From positions 142,896-206,895 of the forward strand of contig JAQXDW010000054.1 of the NCBI GenBank assembly GCA_029251165.1: a stretch of DNA of 64,000 nucleotides, read 5' to 3'. Of the stretch, positions 8,507 to 16,324 are shown one piece after another. The stretch's first letter is position 1, and each line of letters starts with the position of its first letter. Both the position numbers and the translations under genes were made by a program. This stretch comes from Myxococcota bacterium (GTDB taxonomy: Bacteria > Myxococcota_A > UBA796). The notes beneath the pieces were generated by a model that worked only from the letters and a program-made list of their open reading frames with translations, did no database searches and was not told where the DNA came from.

Positions 8507-9499
8507 CTACCGGGGAAATGCTGGCGCCAGCTCAACGTGCATGCAGCTTCGCCCGCAGCCGGCGATCGCCTTGAGGTGAGCCTGCCCGCCTTCTTCCCAG
8601 GAGACCTTCAGTCCATCCTTCAGCGAGATGGGCGCATGAAACGGGCAGCTGAACAGCCGACCGTTGGCGGTGATCTCCAGGCGCTGTCCACCGACCGGAC
8701 AGCGCCCGGTGCCCATCATGCGCTGACGAGACGAGGACTGCCGAGCGCGACCAGGCTCGCCATCCTGAACGGCGACCATGGCGTGTAGGGCGACGACCGC
8801 AGCGTGGCGAGTCCGACCAAACGGGCCCGCTTCGCTCTCGACCCCATCGAGGGCCTCTGGATCAGCCGGGAGTGCCTCGGCACGCCAGGGCGGGGTGAGC
8901 CGGAAGCCATCACTGCCGAGCTGACGTGCCCAGCCGATGACCGCGCTGATCTCTTCGTTGACCCGCCCCCGCCATGGAGTGAGGACCTCGATGTCCAGGA
9001 CTGCACCCCGGTATCGCTTCGCCTCGATGAACGCGCTGACCGCCTCGGCGGCGTCACGGACCTCCCCGCCCACGGACGATCGGTGCGCGGTGCTGGAGAC
9101 ACCACCGACCTGAACCGAGACCGCGGCGAGGCCAACATCGACCAGATCCAGCGCCGCAGCATCGTTGATGCCAGCGCCGTCACAGACCAGCCGGGTGGGA
9201 CACTCGAGGCGATGGACAAACCGGATGATCTCGACCAGTTCAGGGTGATCCCCCCGCTGCCCTGCGATCACAGTGACCGGTACCGGACCGAGCCAGGCAA
9301 TCGCATCGACGAGGAGGCGCCGCCAGTCGCCGCGGTTCAGCGGCGTCCCCTCCCCCATCACACCGGGCAGATCAGAGTCATCGAGACGAACCACAAGCCG
9401 AGCAGGACGGACCTGCAGCGGACTCGTCAGGCCGAGTCGTGCGCGAGCCCGTCGGAGAGTAGCGTGGGCGTGAACAATCTTCTGCTGTAGAAGTTTCAT
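8507..9499 (-). CDS. Radical SAM-like TIM-barrel protein lacking the CX3CX2C cluster motif, with SPASM-like C-terminus
   Basis: The 330-residue protein follows the outline of a radical SAM/SPASM enzyme: a strand where the cluster loop should be (about residues 34-45, reading RLVVRLDDSDLPG with no Cys), a strand-helix pattern VTVIAGQRGDHPELVEIIRFV where a GGEP motif and helix would be, then DLVDVGLAAVSVQVGG and a C-terminal Cys-rich block (GRCPVGG, LFSCPFH, AGCGRSCMH) typical of a twitch/SPASM cluster. The SAM-binding 4Fe-4S site and GGE motif are therefore missing, so it cannot be a standard radical enzyme. Start ATG at 9499 (a GTG lies two codons upstream). It precedes yceD by 57 bp on the same strand and could head that operon. 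Function unknown. Confidence 0.6.
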   Translation of the reverse strand: MKLLQQKIVHAHATLRRARARLGLTSPLQVRPARLVVRLDDSDLPGVMGEGTPLNRGDWRRLLVDAIAWLGPVPVTVIAGQRGDHPELVEIIRFVHRLECPTRLVCDGAGINDAAALDLVDVGLAAVSVQVGGVSSTAHRSSVGGEVRDAAEAVSAFIEAKRYRGAVLDIEVLTPWRGRVNEEISAVIGWARQLGSDGFRLTPPWRAEALPADPEALDGVESEAGPFGRTRHAAVVALHAMVAVQDGEPGRARQSSSRQRMMGTGRCPVGGQRLEITANGRLFSCPFHAPISLKDGLKVSWEEGGQAHLKAIAGCGRSCMHVELAPAFPR

Positions 9500-9542
9500 G
9501 AGCACTCCGTTACTACCACGGCGTGAGCGTCCTGGAGCCCTG

Positions 9543-10025
9543 ATGTCTGGTCTCGCCCTTTCCCTCCTGACAGTCCTCGGCTGTGATGAGCCCGATCCGC
9601 TCGTGCAGCCAGCTGCCGACTACGCCGCAGAGATGCGTGTGTTGATGGTGGAGAACGCCGCGCTCGAGCAGCACTTCATCGATCTGTCTGGTGAGCTCCA
9701 CCAGGACAGCCTCACCACAGAAGAGATCACCGCTGCGCTGGAGAACAATCTCATTCCCGGTGCGGTGGCGCTCGAAGAGAAGGCCACCGCGGCTGCGCCT
9801 TCAGCCCCAGAGCTCGCGATCCTTCACTCCAGGCTTGAGAAAGCCTGGGGCGACCGCACCCGCTCCTGGCAGGCGATCCAGGTCGCCTTTGAGGCGGGTG
9901 ATCTCGACGGCCTCCAGACCGCAATGAGCCAGCGCACCGAGAGCCGCACCGCAGAAGAGCGCTACCTGCTCGATGCAGACGCGCTCCTTCGCCCCTACGG
10001 CGAGTCCGTCCCCCGCTACCCCTGA
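9543..10025 (+). CDS. Small lipoprotein of unknown function
   Basis: A predicted 160-residue helical, charged protein with a signal ending LTVLGC (lipobox, Cys at residue 14), indicating lipid attachment in the envelope. Two starts compete: ATG 9543 has a good GGAG five bases upstream but gives a very short signal lacking positive charge; ATG 9498 would add 15 residues including RRER, giving a better signal n-region but overlapping the divergent gene start and lacking a Shine-Dalgarno. The mature part (repeated Glu/Ala-rich helices, LEKAWGDRTRSWQ, SQRTESRTAEER) has no family I recognise. It lies 84 bp before gltX. Confidence 0.65.
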   Translation: MSGLALSLLTVLGCDEPDPLVQPAADYAAEMRVLMVENAALEQHFIDLSGELHQDSLTTEEITAALENNLIPGAVALEEKATAAAPSAPELAILHSRLEKAWGDRTRSWQAIQVAFEAGDLDGLQTAMSQRTESRTAEERYLLDADALLRPYGESVPRYP

Positions 10026-10109
10026 GCCGGGTTACGACGCGCTGAATTGTACTGCTCACATCAGGGCCGTCCACCCCTGGACTGCGCCTGATTTTCCCAT
10101 GAGGTCCAC

Positions 10110-11543
10110 ATGACCCCCCGTGTTCGCTTTGCCCCCTCCCCGACGGGGTACCTTCACATCGGCGGCGCCCGCACTGCGCTGTTCAACTGGCTCTACGCCC
10201 GACGCCACGACGGCGTCTTCGTCTTGCGCATCGAGGACACCGACCCCGAGCGCAGCAAGCCGGAGTACGAGGCTCAGATCATCGATGCGATGAAGTGGCT
10301 GGGGCTGGACTGGGACGAGGGCCCGCACAACGGCGGCGAGCACGGTCCCTACCGGCAGTCCGATCGGTTCGACCTCTACCGCACCTACATCGACAAGCTC
10401 CTCGCCTCCGGCAGCGCCTACCGCTGCACCTGCAGCAAGGAGCGCCTGGATGCACTGCGCGAGCAGCAGAAGACCGACAAGACCCGCCTGGGCTACGACG
10501 GCCTCTGCCGAGACGCCGGGTACGGCGCTGACTGCGGTCCCCATGTCGTGCGCCTGCGGATGCCCGACGAGGGCACCACGGTGGTCGATGACCTCATCAA
10601 GGGACCAACCCGCTTCGAAAACGCCACCCTCACCGACTGGATCCTGCTGCGGGCCGACGGCGCACCGACCTACAATTTCGTGGTCGTCGTCGACGATCAC
10701 GAGATGGCGATCACCCACGTTGTGCGCGGCGACGATCACCTCAACAACACCCCCCGCCAGCAGTGCCTCTACAACGCCCTCGGCCTTCCCCTGCCCGCGT
10801 TTGCACACCTCCCGATGATCCTCGGTGAGGATGGCAGCCGGATGTCCAAGCGACACGGCGCGACCAGCGTCGGCGAGTACCGCAAGGAGGGCTTCCTCGC
10901 TGAGGCGCTCATCAACTACCTCACCCGGCTGGGCTGGGCGCACGGAGACATGGAGGCATTCACCACCGATGAGTCCACCGCAGTGTTCACGTTCGGCGGC
11001 GTCAACAAGACCGGCGCGAAGTGGGACCGGGTCAAGCTGACCTGGCTCAACCAGCACTGGATGAAGCAGCTCTCGACCGACGACCTCGCCGCACGCTCCA
11101 AGCCATTCTTCGAGGACCTCGGCCTGACCGTCGATGCGCGGCTCCCGGCTGCGGTCGCCTCGCTGGCGGAGCGCGCGAAGACCCTCGTCGACCTCGCCGA
11201 GCAGGGCGCGTTCTACTTCACCGCAGACGACGCCATCGCGCACGATCCGGCTGCGGTCAAGAAGTTCATGAAGGCCAGCCGGGGTGCTGATCTCGACAAC
11301 CTCATCGCAGCCCTGACCGAGGTGACAGACTGGACCGAGGCAGGTCTGGAGGCCGCCGTGCAGTCCTTTCTGGCAGCCAACGAGCTGAAGCTCTCCCGCA
11401 TCGCACAGCCGGTCCGGGTCTCGCTCACCGGACAGCGCATCGGTCCCGGTCTGTACGAGACTCTGGCAGCGATAGGAAAGGAGAGCGCACTCGCACGGCT
11501 GAAGATCGGCGCAGGCCTCTGCCACGCACGCGCACAGGGCTGA
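10110..11543 (+). CDS. gltX: Glutamyl-tRNA synthetase
   Basis: Class I aminoacyl-tRNA synthetase charging tRNA-Glu (and possibly tRNA-Gln for later amidation; no glnS is visible here). The 477-residue protein begins TPRVRFAPSPTGYLHIGGA with the HIGH-type motif, has the CTCS...C zinc-type insertion (about residues 109-145), and the KMSKS equivalent SRMSKRHG near residue 245. The C-terminal helical anticodon-binding domain is complete. Thirteen purine-poor bases precede the ATG with AGG as a modest ribosome site. The cognate tRNA-Glu gene follows 80 bp downstream. Confidence 0.97.
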   Translation: MTPRVRFAPSPTGYLHIGGARTALFNWLYARRHDGVFVLRIEDTDPERSKPEYEAQIIDAMKWLGLDWDEGPHNGGEHGPYRQSDRFDLYRTYIDKLLASGSAYRCTCSKERLDALREQQKTDKTRLGYDGLCRDAGYGADCGPHVVRLRMPDEGTTVVDDLIKGPTRFENATLTDWILLRADGAPTYNFVVVVDDHEMAITHVVRGDDHLNNTPRQQCLYNALGLPLPAFAHLPMILGEDGSRMSKRHGATSVGEYRKEGFLAEALINYLTRLGWAHGDMEAFTTDESTAVFTFGGVNKTGAKWDRVKLTWLNQHWMKQLSTDDLAARSKPFFEDLGLTVDARLPAAVASLAERAKTLVDLAEQGAFYFTADDAIAHDPAAVKKFMKASRGADLDNLIAALTEVTDWTEAGLEAAVQSFLAANELKLSRIAQPVRVSLTGQRIGPGLYETLAAIGKESALARLKIGAGLCHARAQG

Positions 11544-11551
11544 TTTTTTCC

Positions 11552-11579
11552 TTGACGCTCCGAGGCCGCCCGGTAATAA
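11552..11579 (+). promoter_or_regulatory. Sigma-70-type promoter of the tRNA-Glu gene
   Basis: TTGACG at 11552-11557 and TAATAA at 11574-11579 are separated by 16 bp, placing transcription start near 11586, about 38 bases before the mature tRNA. It begins eight bases after the gltX stop, so the tRNA probably has its own promoter. Confidence 0.65.
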
Positions 11580-11623
11580 AACAGGCGCTCCCGGGAACAC
11601 CCGGACGCTCTTTACAGTACTCT

Positions 11624-11696
11624 GCTCCCATCGTCTAGTGGCCAAGGACACCGGCCTCTCACGCCGTAAACACGGGTTCGACTCCCGTTGGGAGTA
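11624..11696 (+). tRNA. tRNA-Glu (anticodon CTC)
   Basis: A full cloverleaf can be drawn: acceptor stem GCTCCCA paired with TGGGAGT (one G-U), anticodon loop CTCTCAC with anticodon CTC, T-arm ACGGG/CCCGT around TTCGACT, and a D-arm with GTCTAGTGGCC as in other bacterial tRNA-Glu. Discriminator base A; CCA is not encoded. The outermost anticodon-stem pair looks mismatched (C-T). It is flanked by its own promoter and a strong terminator. Confidence 0.95.
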
Positions 11697-11703
11697 CTAC
11701 TGA

Positions 11704-11742
11704 CCCGCCAAGGATTAACTTCCTTGGCGGGTTTTTTCTTTT
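11704..11742 (+). terminator. Rho-independent terminator after tRNA-Glu
   Basis: A perfect 11-bp stem CCCGCCAAGGA / TCCTTGGCGGG around a six-base loop (TTAACT) is followed by TTTTTTCTTTT, a textbook intrinsic terminator eight bases after the tRNA. Confidence 0.95.
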
Positions 11743-11927
11743 GGTTCGGGTGCACTCTCACCGCGAAGCGGACGCGAGGGCCATCCCCTCAAGGCCGCCC
11801 CGCGCACACGGGCAGGCTTATTGACGCGGCCGGTCCTCAAAGGAGTGTCGGGAGAACGCTGCTCTGCCATGCCGGCGCCATGATGAGCAAGGACTGGTCT
11901 GACGGTCGCGACGGCCCCTGCTGCGCA

Positions 11928-12377
11928 TCACTTCTGGCGGAGGAGCCGCTGCAAGTGAGAGGGACTCGGCAGCGGGTTCATCGCCTTGACACAGGGAACG
12001 CACAGCTTTCCGTGAGGGTCCTCATAGAGGAGCGCGCTGTCTACATGGGCCATGTCGTAGATGGCACACCGCCGACTTCCGAGGGGCCAGAGGCGGGGTG
12101 TTGGCTCTCCGTGAGAGACGTCGGACCAGCAGCTCGGGCACAGCATGTGTCTCTGATCGTGGCTGTGCGCGCAGGCCGCTGTTGTCGCGATTGAGGTTCC
12201 GCACAGCCGACATCGACAGACCCTCAGCAGTCTCATCGCCCCCCGCTGAACCCACTTACGCCACGACATGAATCGAGGCCCCAGGTTGTCCGACCAGGCA
12301 TCAAACTCTTCCGCCCTCCCGTTTCGATAGGTCTCTCGGTCTTCACTGGTCCCGGACGAGTGGGTGCGAGACAGCAC
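11928..12377 (-). CDS. Cys-rich putative zinc-binding protein, probably the 3' part of a frameshifted gene
   Basis: The C-terminal ~95 residues look genuinely coding: CRCRLCGTSIATTAAC, HMLCPSCWSDV, SRRCAIYDMAH and KLCVPCVKAM give four CxxC-like pairs, suggesting one or two zinc ribbons. Codon choice is consistent with the neighbourhood. The start is unclear: GTG 12377 has no Shine-Dalgarno and overlaps the frame ending at 12343; ATG 12269 (MSWRKW) is also poor. Read through the frame change near 12345-12375, this frame continues naturally from the 12343-12567 frame, so the two may be one gene with a frameshift. Family not recognised. Confidence 0.5.
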   Translation of the reverse strand: MLSRTHSSGTSEDRETYRNGRAEEFDAWSDNLGPRFMSWRKWVQRGAMRLLRVCRCRLCGTSIATTAACAHSHDQRHMLCPSCWSDVSHGEPTPRLWPLGSRRCAIYDMAHVDSALLYEDPHGKLCVPCVKAMNPLPSPSHLQRLLRQK

Positions 12378-12567
12378 ACCAGAGCGGGCGGGCGGGCGGA
12401 CTGAGGGTGAGACAAAGATTGCCGGCCTTGTCACCCTCGTGCCACTGCAGCGAGACGAGGTGTCCCGAGGTGTTGTGGGTCCCGAGGAGACCGACACCGT
12501 CAGTACACCACAAGCCTGGGGGAAATCCGATGGTGTCTGCCAAGCGCTCCAGCTGTCTTCGCTTCAT
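12343..12567 (-). CDS. Short hypothetical protein, probably the 5' part of the same broken gene
   Basis: Starts MKRRQLERLADTIGFPPG with a good Shine-Dalgarno (GGAG five bases before ATG) and has GC-rich third positions like real genes here. The 74-residue product (VGLLGTHNTSGHLVSLQW, then NLCLTLSPPARPLW) stops at TGA 12343, and the downstream Cys-rich frame begins where it ends, shifted by one base class. Either a short real gene overlapping the next one or the N-terminus of a frameshifted gene of about 210 residues. No family recognised. Confidence 0.45.
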   Translation of the reverse strand: MKRRQLERLADTIGFPPGLWCTDGVGLLGTHNTSGHLVSLQWHEGDKAGNLCLTLSPPARPLWCAVSHPLVRDQ

Positions 12568-13233
12568 GCTTCTCCGCGCCGTCGTGTGCGTCCCATCTGG
12601 AGAAGAGCGGCCTCATCAGGGGATGCGATGCGACTCCAGGCACTCCAGGAGCCCGTCGTGAGGCTTGACGGTATCGAACCGATTCCCATTCTGAGAGGGT
12701 CGTACCCCCGCTCCAGGCGTAGACGCGGCTGATGAGAGCAGACTCAGGATGCCTCTGCAGCTTCCATGCTGCGCAGAAGCCTGGGGCTCGTGCAGGGAGA
12801 GCAACACGAGGCGGGCGCGATGTTGCAGATGGTGCTGCACTGAGCGCCCGTGAATCGGTTCGGGGTCTGCGCCCTTCATCAAGCAGCAGGCCGCCTGAGG
12901 GGGGCCATACACGGCAGGAGCCGCGACGCGATAGAGCGCTCGGTGCAGTCGGGCAAGCGGTCGACCACGGACACCACCCGAGCACATCGGGGCCAGCCGG
13001 AGTACCTGCACGCCGCCGCTGCTTTCCCTGCGAGATGGAGCGGGATCATGCCGGCGCAGCGCACCGCTTGAGCATGATGGCCCCGTCTTTCTCCGGCGGA
13101 GTCTTTGTGTCAATGGTGGGCGGGTGATGTGTGGCAGCCAATGCGACCACGAACACCACCCGCCCCCTCTGCATGAGCCCCCGCTGAGCCGGCTCCGAAT
13201 CAGGCCCAGAGGGAGCAGCCCACACGCAGCGGG
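12568..13233 (-). other. Gene-poor stretch with broken, possibly ankyrin-like coding remnants
   Basis: No intact gene is convincing. On the minus strand, fragments in different frames read like ankyrin repeats: GMIPLHLAGKAA around 13020-13050 and ACCLMKGADPEP around 12860-12900, with interrupted continuity between them. This may be a decayed ankyrin-repeat gene, but the evidence is limited to these short resemblances. Confidence 0.2.
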
Positions 13234-14460
13234 CTAGAAGCGGCCGGTACCCAGCCAAGCATCCCCGGCAGCCCACCAGGTGTCGCCGACGATGGCTGCG
13301 GTCTGAAGGATCTCGGGATCCGCCTTGACCTCGGTCCAGGTCAGTCCAGCGTCTTCGGTCAGCAGGATGAAGCCACCCTGCGTGGTCGGGTAGCGATGGC
13401 CGACTGCGATGCCGCGGTTGCCATCCATCTCGATGTCATGGACCACATCCACACCCGCCGGCAGCGGAATGGAGCTCCAGGAGTCGCCGCTGTCGGTGCT
13501 GCGGTAGATGAAGCCCGATGCCACTGTGGTCGCATCCTGATCGCGACCGCCGACCAACCAGGTCATCCCATCGTCGTGGGTTGCCATCGACTGGACCTCA
13601 CCGATGATGTTGCTGTCGACGGTGTTGGCGTGGAAATTCGTCCAGTCACCCTGGCTGTGAAGGGAGGGAGTGAAGATGACCGGCGGCTCGGTGATCTGGC
13701 TCCCGCCACCATAGATGGTTCCATCAGAGAGAGCGGTCATGGAGAGCATGTAGTAGTAGGAATAGCCGCCGCTATCGAGGTTGGCGTCTTCCCAGTAGCG
13801 CTCTTCCTTGACCCAGGTGAGGCCATCGTCTTCGGACCAGGTGATGTCTCCGGCGGTGAGGCTGGCGACCATCAGCCGATCGCTGCCCGAGGTGGCCATC
13901 GCACCGCAGTTGGACATGTAGACCGCAGCCGAGTCGGAGTTGTTGTTGCCATAGGACAGCAGCGTGCTCCAGGTGCTGCCATCGAGTCGGAAGAGCAGGC
14001 CACCATCGGAGGTGCTGTCGTAGTCATGACCACACAGCAGCAAGCGCCCCGAGTCGTCCTGCTCAACCTCATAGACGTACAGGTCGTTGGAGGGGTGGCC
14101 ACGGGTGAAGCTCTGGCCGCCGTCGTCGGTCTTCCAGAGCCCCAGGCCGTTGCCACAGCCGAGGTAGCCGTTGTCTGCATCGAGGAACGTCAGGGCATAC
14201 GGTGTGCCAGCGCCGCCGCAGGGATCGGTCAGCTCGGTGAGCGGCTCGCCTGGGTCGGCGTCGGTGTCGGCGTCGGTGTCGGCGTCGGCGTCGGCGTCGG
14301 TGTCGGTGTCCGTGTCGGCGTCAGCCTCGGTGTCGGTGTCGGTCACACCGGAGTCGGTTTCGTTGCCATCGGTGGTGCCAGAGTCGGAATCAGAGCCGCT
14401 TCCACCCGTGCAGGCGAGAGCAAAGAGCAGTGCAGGGGGAACGATTAATTTCAGTCGCAT
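13234..14460 (-). CDS. Lipoprotein with Asp/Thr-rich linker and Asp-box (BNR) beta-propeller
   Basis: The 408-residue protein starts MRLKLIVPPALLFALACTGG with a lipobox LALAC, then a low-complexity linker of alternating Asp with Ala/Thr (about residues 25-75), then a propeller-like domain containing Asp-box motifs TDDGGQSF, SEDDGLTW, STDSGDSW and TEDAGLTW. Asp-box propellers occur in sialidases and YCF48-like assembly factors; no sialidase catalytic pattern is evident, so the role is unknown. GAGGAA lies five bases before the chosen ATG; the longer upstream frame has no good start. Such Asp-rich linkers on lipoproteins are common in Myxococcota. Confidence 0.82.
   Translation of the reverse strand: MRLKLIVPPALLFALACTGGSGSDSDSGTTDGNETDSGVTDTDTEADADTDTDTDADADADTDADTDADPGEPLTELTDPCGGAGTPYALTFLDADNGYLGCGNGLGLWKTDDGGQSFTRGHPSNDLYVYEVEQDDSGRLLLCGHDYDSTSDGGLLFRLDGSTWSTLLSYGNNNSDSAAVYMSNCGAMATSGSDRLMVASLTAGDITWSEDDGLTWVKEERYWEDANLDSGGYSYYYMLSMTALSDGTIYGGGSQITEPPVIFTPSLHSQGDWTNFHANTVDSNIIGEVQSMATHDDGMTWLVGGRDQDATTVASGFIYRSTDSGDSWSSIPLPAGVDVVHDIEMDGNRGIAVGHRYPTTQGGFILLTEDAGLTWTEVKADPEILQTAAIVGDTWWAAGDAWLGTGRF
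14252..14343. repeat. Hexanucleotide-type tandem repeat encoding the Asp-rich linker
   Basis: About fifteen copies of a GTCGGT/GTCGGC-type hexamer (GAC plus GCC or ACC codons on the minus strand) within the preceding gene. Such arrays can change length by slippage, which would lengthen or shorten the linker without breaking frame. Confidence 0.8.
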
Positions 14461-15381
14461 TGGTTTCCTCAGATTTAGAAATTCAAGATATATTTCAGCG
14501 AGAGTCGTGTCCAGCAGACTGTAATGCCCAGACAAGCGAACCACCGACAACTATAAAACCAATCAACAATGATTATGTCAGTTTTCACCAGTCAGAGCAG
14601 TGCAGTCTGTCCCGATGTCGATGCCTGAGGTGGAATCTGTACCGCTGCTGTGTGGCGAGGTCATTCCGGGCAGCACTCGTGCAGGATCCGTGTTCGTACA
14701 CGGTGCTCTTCCGTCTGAGACCCGGTCCAGTTCTTCATCATCAGAGGGCGTGTAAATACGGATGGTCTCGAGATTCTGTTTGTTGCTTTGGATTTCCATG
14801 AAGCGCGCATTGCTGCCGACTGGCGCTGAGCGGACAGGAGGAAGAAGGCGAAGCCGTATACATGACCTGAGGCGCCGAGTCTGGTGCAGGATGCTGTTCG
14901 TTGTCTGCATGCCTTGTCTGTCGCTTTAAGAATGTCCAGCGGCTCCGAACTTCACCCTCTCGACAATTCACCACAGGCTCAACTCAACCTCCGCGAACGG
15001 CAACAGACGGAGTCCGTGAATCGTTCGGTCGTGGCCTCAGATGACCTTCGCGGTTTGGTCACAGGTCGCGACGCCGCAGCAGTCACCGTGCCGGGCGCCA
15101 CCAACACGACGATGGTGCTGGTCGCGACCACACGATCGGTGTGCGTGAGCACGCCCTCATGTCGATGGACACCAGCGGAAGACCAACCTGAGCGCCAGGA
15201 TCGATGTGCAGGATGGGGCAGCGGCAGCTCATCAGGAAGCGCCCGTCGTCGATGACCTCAACGCGCTCGCGCCCCCCCATTGTCACGCCTCACTTCCCGG
15301 GCCGGAGTTCATCATCGAATGTGGTGGAGATGTCGTCACCACTGCAGCCATGGCCGCAGCGGTGTGCGGTGCTGCTGAAGC
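14461..15381. other. Intergenic stretch, no convincing intact gene
   Basis: The first ~120 bp are AT-richer and should hold the promoter of the Asp-box lipoprotein. A minus-strand fragment around 15150-15286 (RVEVIDDGRFLMSCRCPILHI) has coding-like codon use but loses frame near 15140, so a gene remnant is possible. Nothing else supportable. Confidence 0.4.
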
Positions 15382-16119
15382 TCAACGCTGGAGCGGTCGT
15401 GGGCACCACTCAAGCTTGAACGCCTGCCCGCCTTCGATCGGGATCGGGGTGAGGCCATCAACCAACGCAGCAGCAGCGGTGAGGCGCTCCGGCGATGCTG
15501 GGAGCCGATGAAGAGCGTCCGTCCAGCGGGCGAGCACATCGAAGACCGGATGCGGCCGGGCGCCACGCAGATCCCGTGGCAATCGGTCCCGAAATGCCAT
15601 CGGATGCGTACCGCGCGAGCCATCCAGCCACATCACCAGCCCCTCGCGAGCGAGCCCTGTGGCGGTCTTTCGAAGCCAATGCGCCGTCCCCACTTCTCCG
15701 CTCGGCGCGCAGCTGCCTTCAATCGCCAGGCCGCCGTCAAGCAGGGACGCTCCCAGCAAGGCGTGCGCGGGGGCCACGGCCTCGGGCGGACCATCCCGCA
15801 GGACGTTCATCACGCGGATGAGGCGAACCCCGCGCATCGGAAGCGAGAAGCTCCCGCACATGAAGGAGACGTTTGGGGTCTCGAAGCCTCGGGCGCGCTC
15901 TACGACATCCGCTGAGTCGTCGACACCAATGACCTGGAGGGGAGCCACACGCGCAGCGAGCTCCACCGTGGTCCACGGCAGCGAGCCGATCCCGATGTCC
16001 ACAACAGGAGCCTGTGCCCAGAGACCGTCCCTTCGGCTCAGCAGTGAGGCCTCGAGAGCGAGCGTTACGCGATCGAGCAGCGCCAGTCGGCCGGGTCGGG
16101 TCTGTCGTCGAAATCCCAT
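15382..16119 (-). CDS. Class I SAM-dependent methyltransferase-like protein
   Basis: The 245-residue protein has the Rossmann signature VVDIGIGSLPWTTVELA (motif I, about residues 39-55), motif II acidic end VIGVDDSADVVERAR, and a post-motif segment NVSFMCGSFSLPM, as in small-molecule or protein methyltransferases. The C-terminal third (ARPHPVFDVLARWTDALHRLPASPE) is not distinctive. Substrate cannot be inferred. It is isolated: about 730 bp of gene-poor DNA downstream and a divergent CapA-like gene upstream. Confidence 0.75.
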   Translation of the reverse strand: MGFRRQTRPGRLALLDRVTLALEASLLSRRDGLWAQAPVVDIGIGSLPWTTVELAARVAPLQVIGVDDSADVVERARGFETPNVSFMCGSFSLPMRGVRLIRVMNVLRDGPPEAVAPAHALLGASLLDGGLAIEGSCAPSGEVGTAHWLRKTATGLAREGLVMWLDGSRGTHPMAFRDRLPRDLRGARPHPVFDVLARWTDALHRLPASPERLTAAAALVDGLTPIPIEGGQAFKLEWCPRPLQR

Positions 16120-16324
16120 CGCGTCTCGACCTATCCCGGCGGGTGTGCATTTCGTTCAGTGTCTCTGAGAAGATATCAGGCACCTGGGGTTGCGGACCCA
16201 CTCCATGAGTGGCTCCGCACATCGCCCCATACGCTCATGACGTTGGGCGTCACTCCCCTCGCTTGCCAAGCGGATGCTGAGGGGTTGGCCCATGGGTTGA
16301 TGCCGGGCCGGTTAGTCACGCCCA

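Noticed and set aside
10056..11651. 531-codon minus-strand frame
   Set aside because: Exact antisense of gltX; high GC at third positions creates long opposite-strand frames.
12343..12345. TGA ending the MKRRQ frame as a second selenocysteine codon
   Set aside because: Reading through TGA meets another stop soon after and no SECIS-like hairpin is positioned downstream.
14884..15511. Overlapping short frames on both strands
   Set aside because: Coding-like fragments lose frame and match no family; at most a gene remnant.
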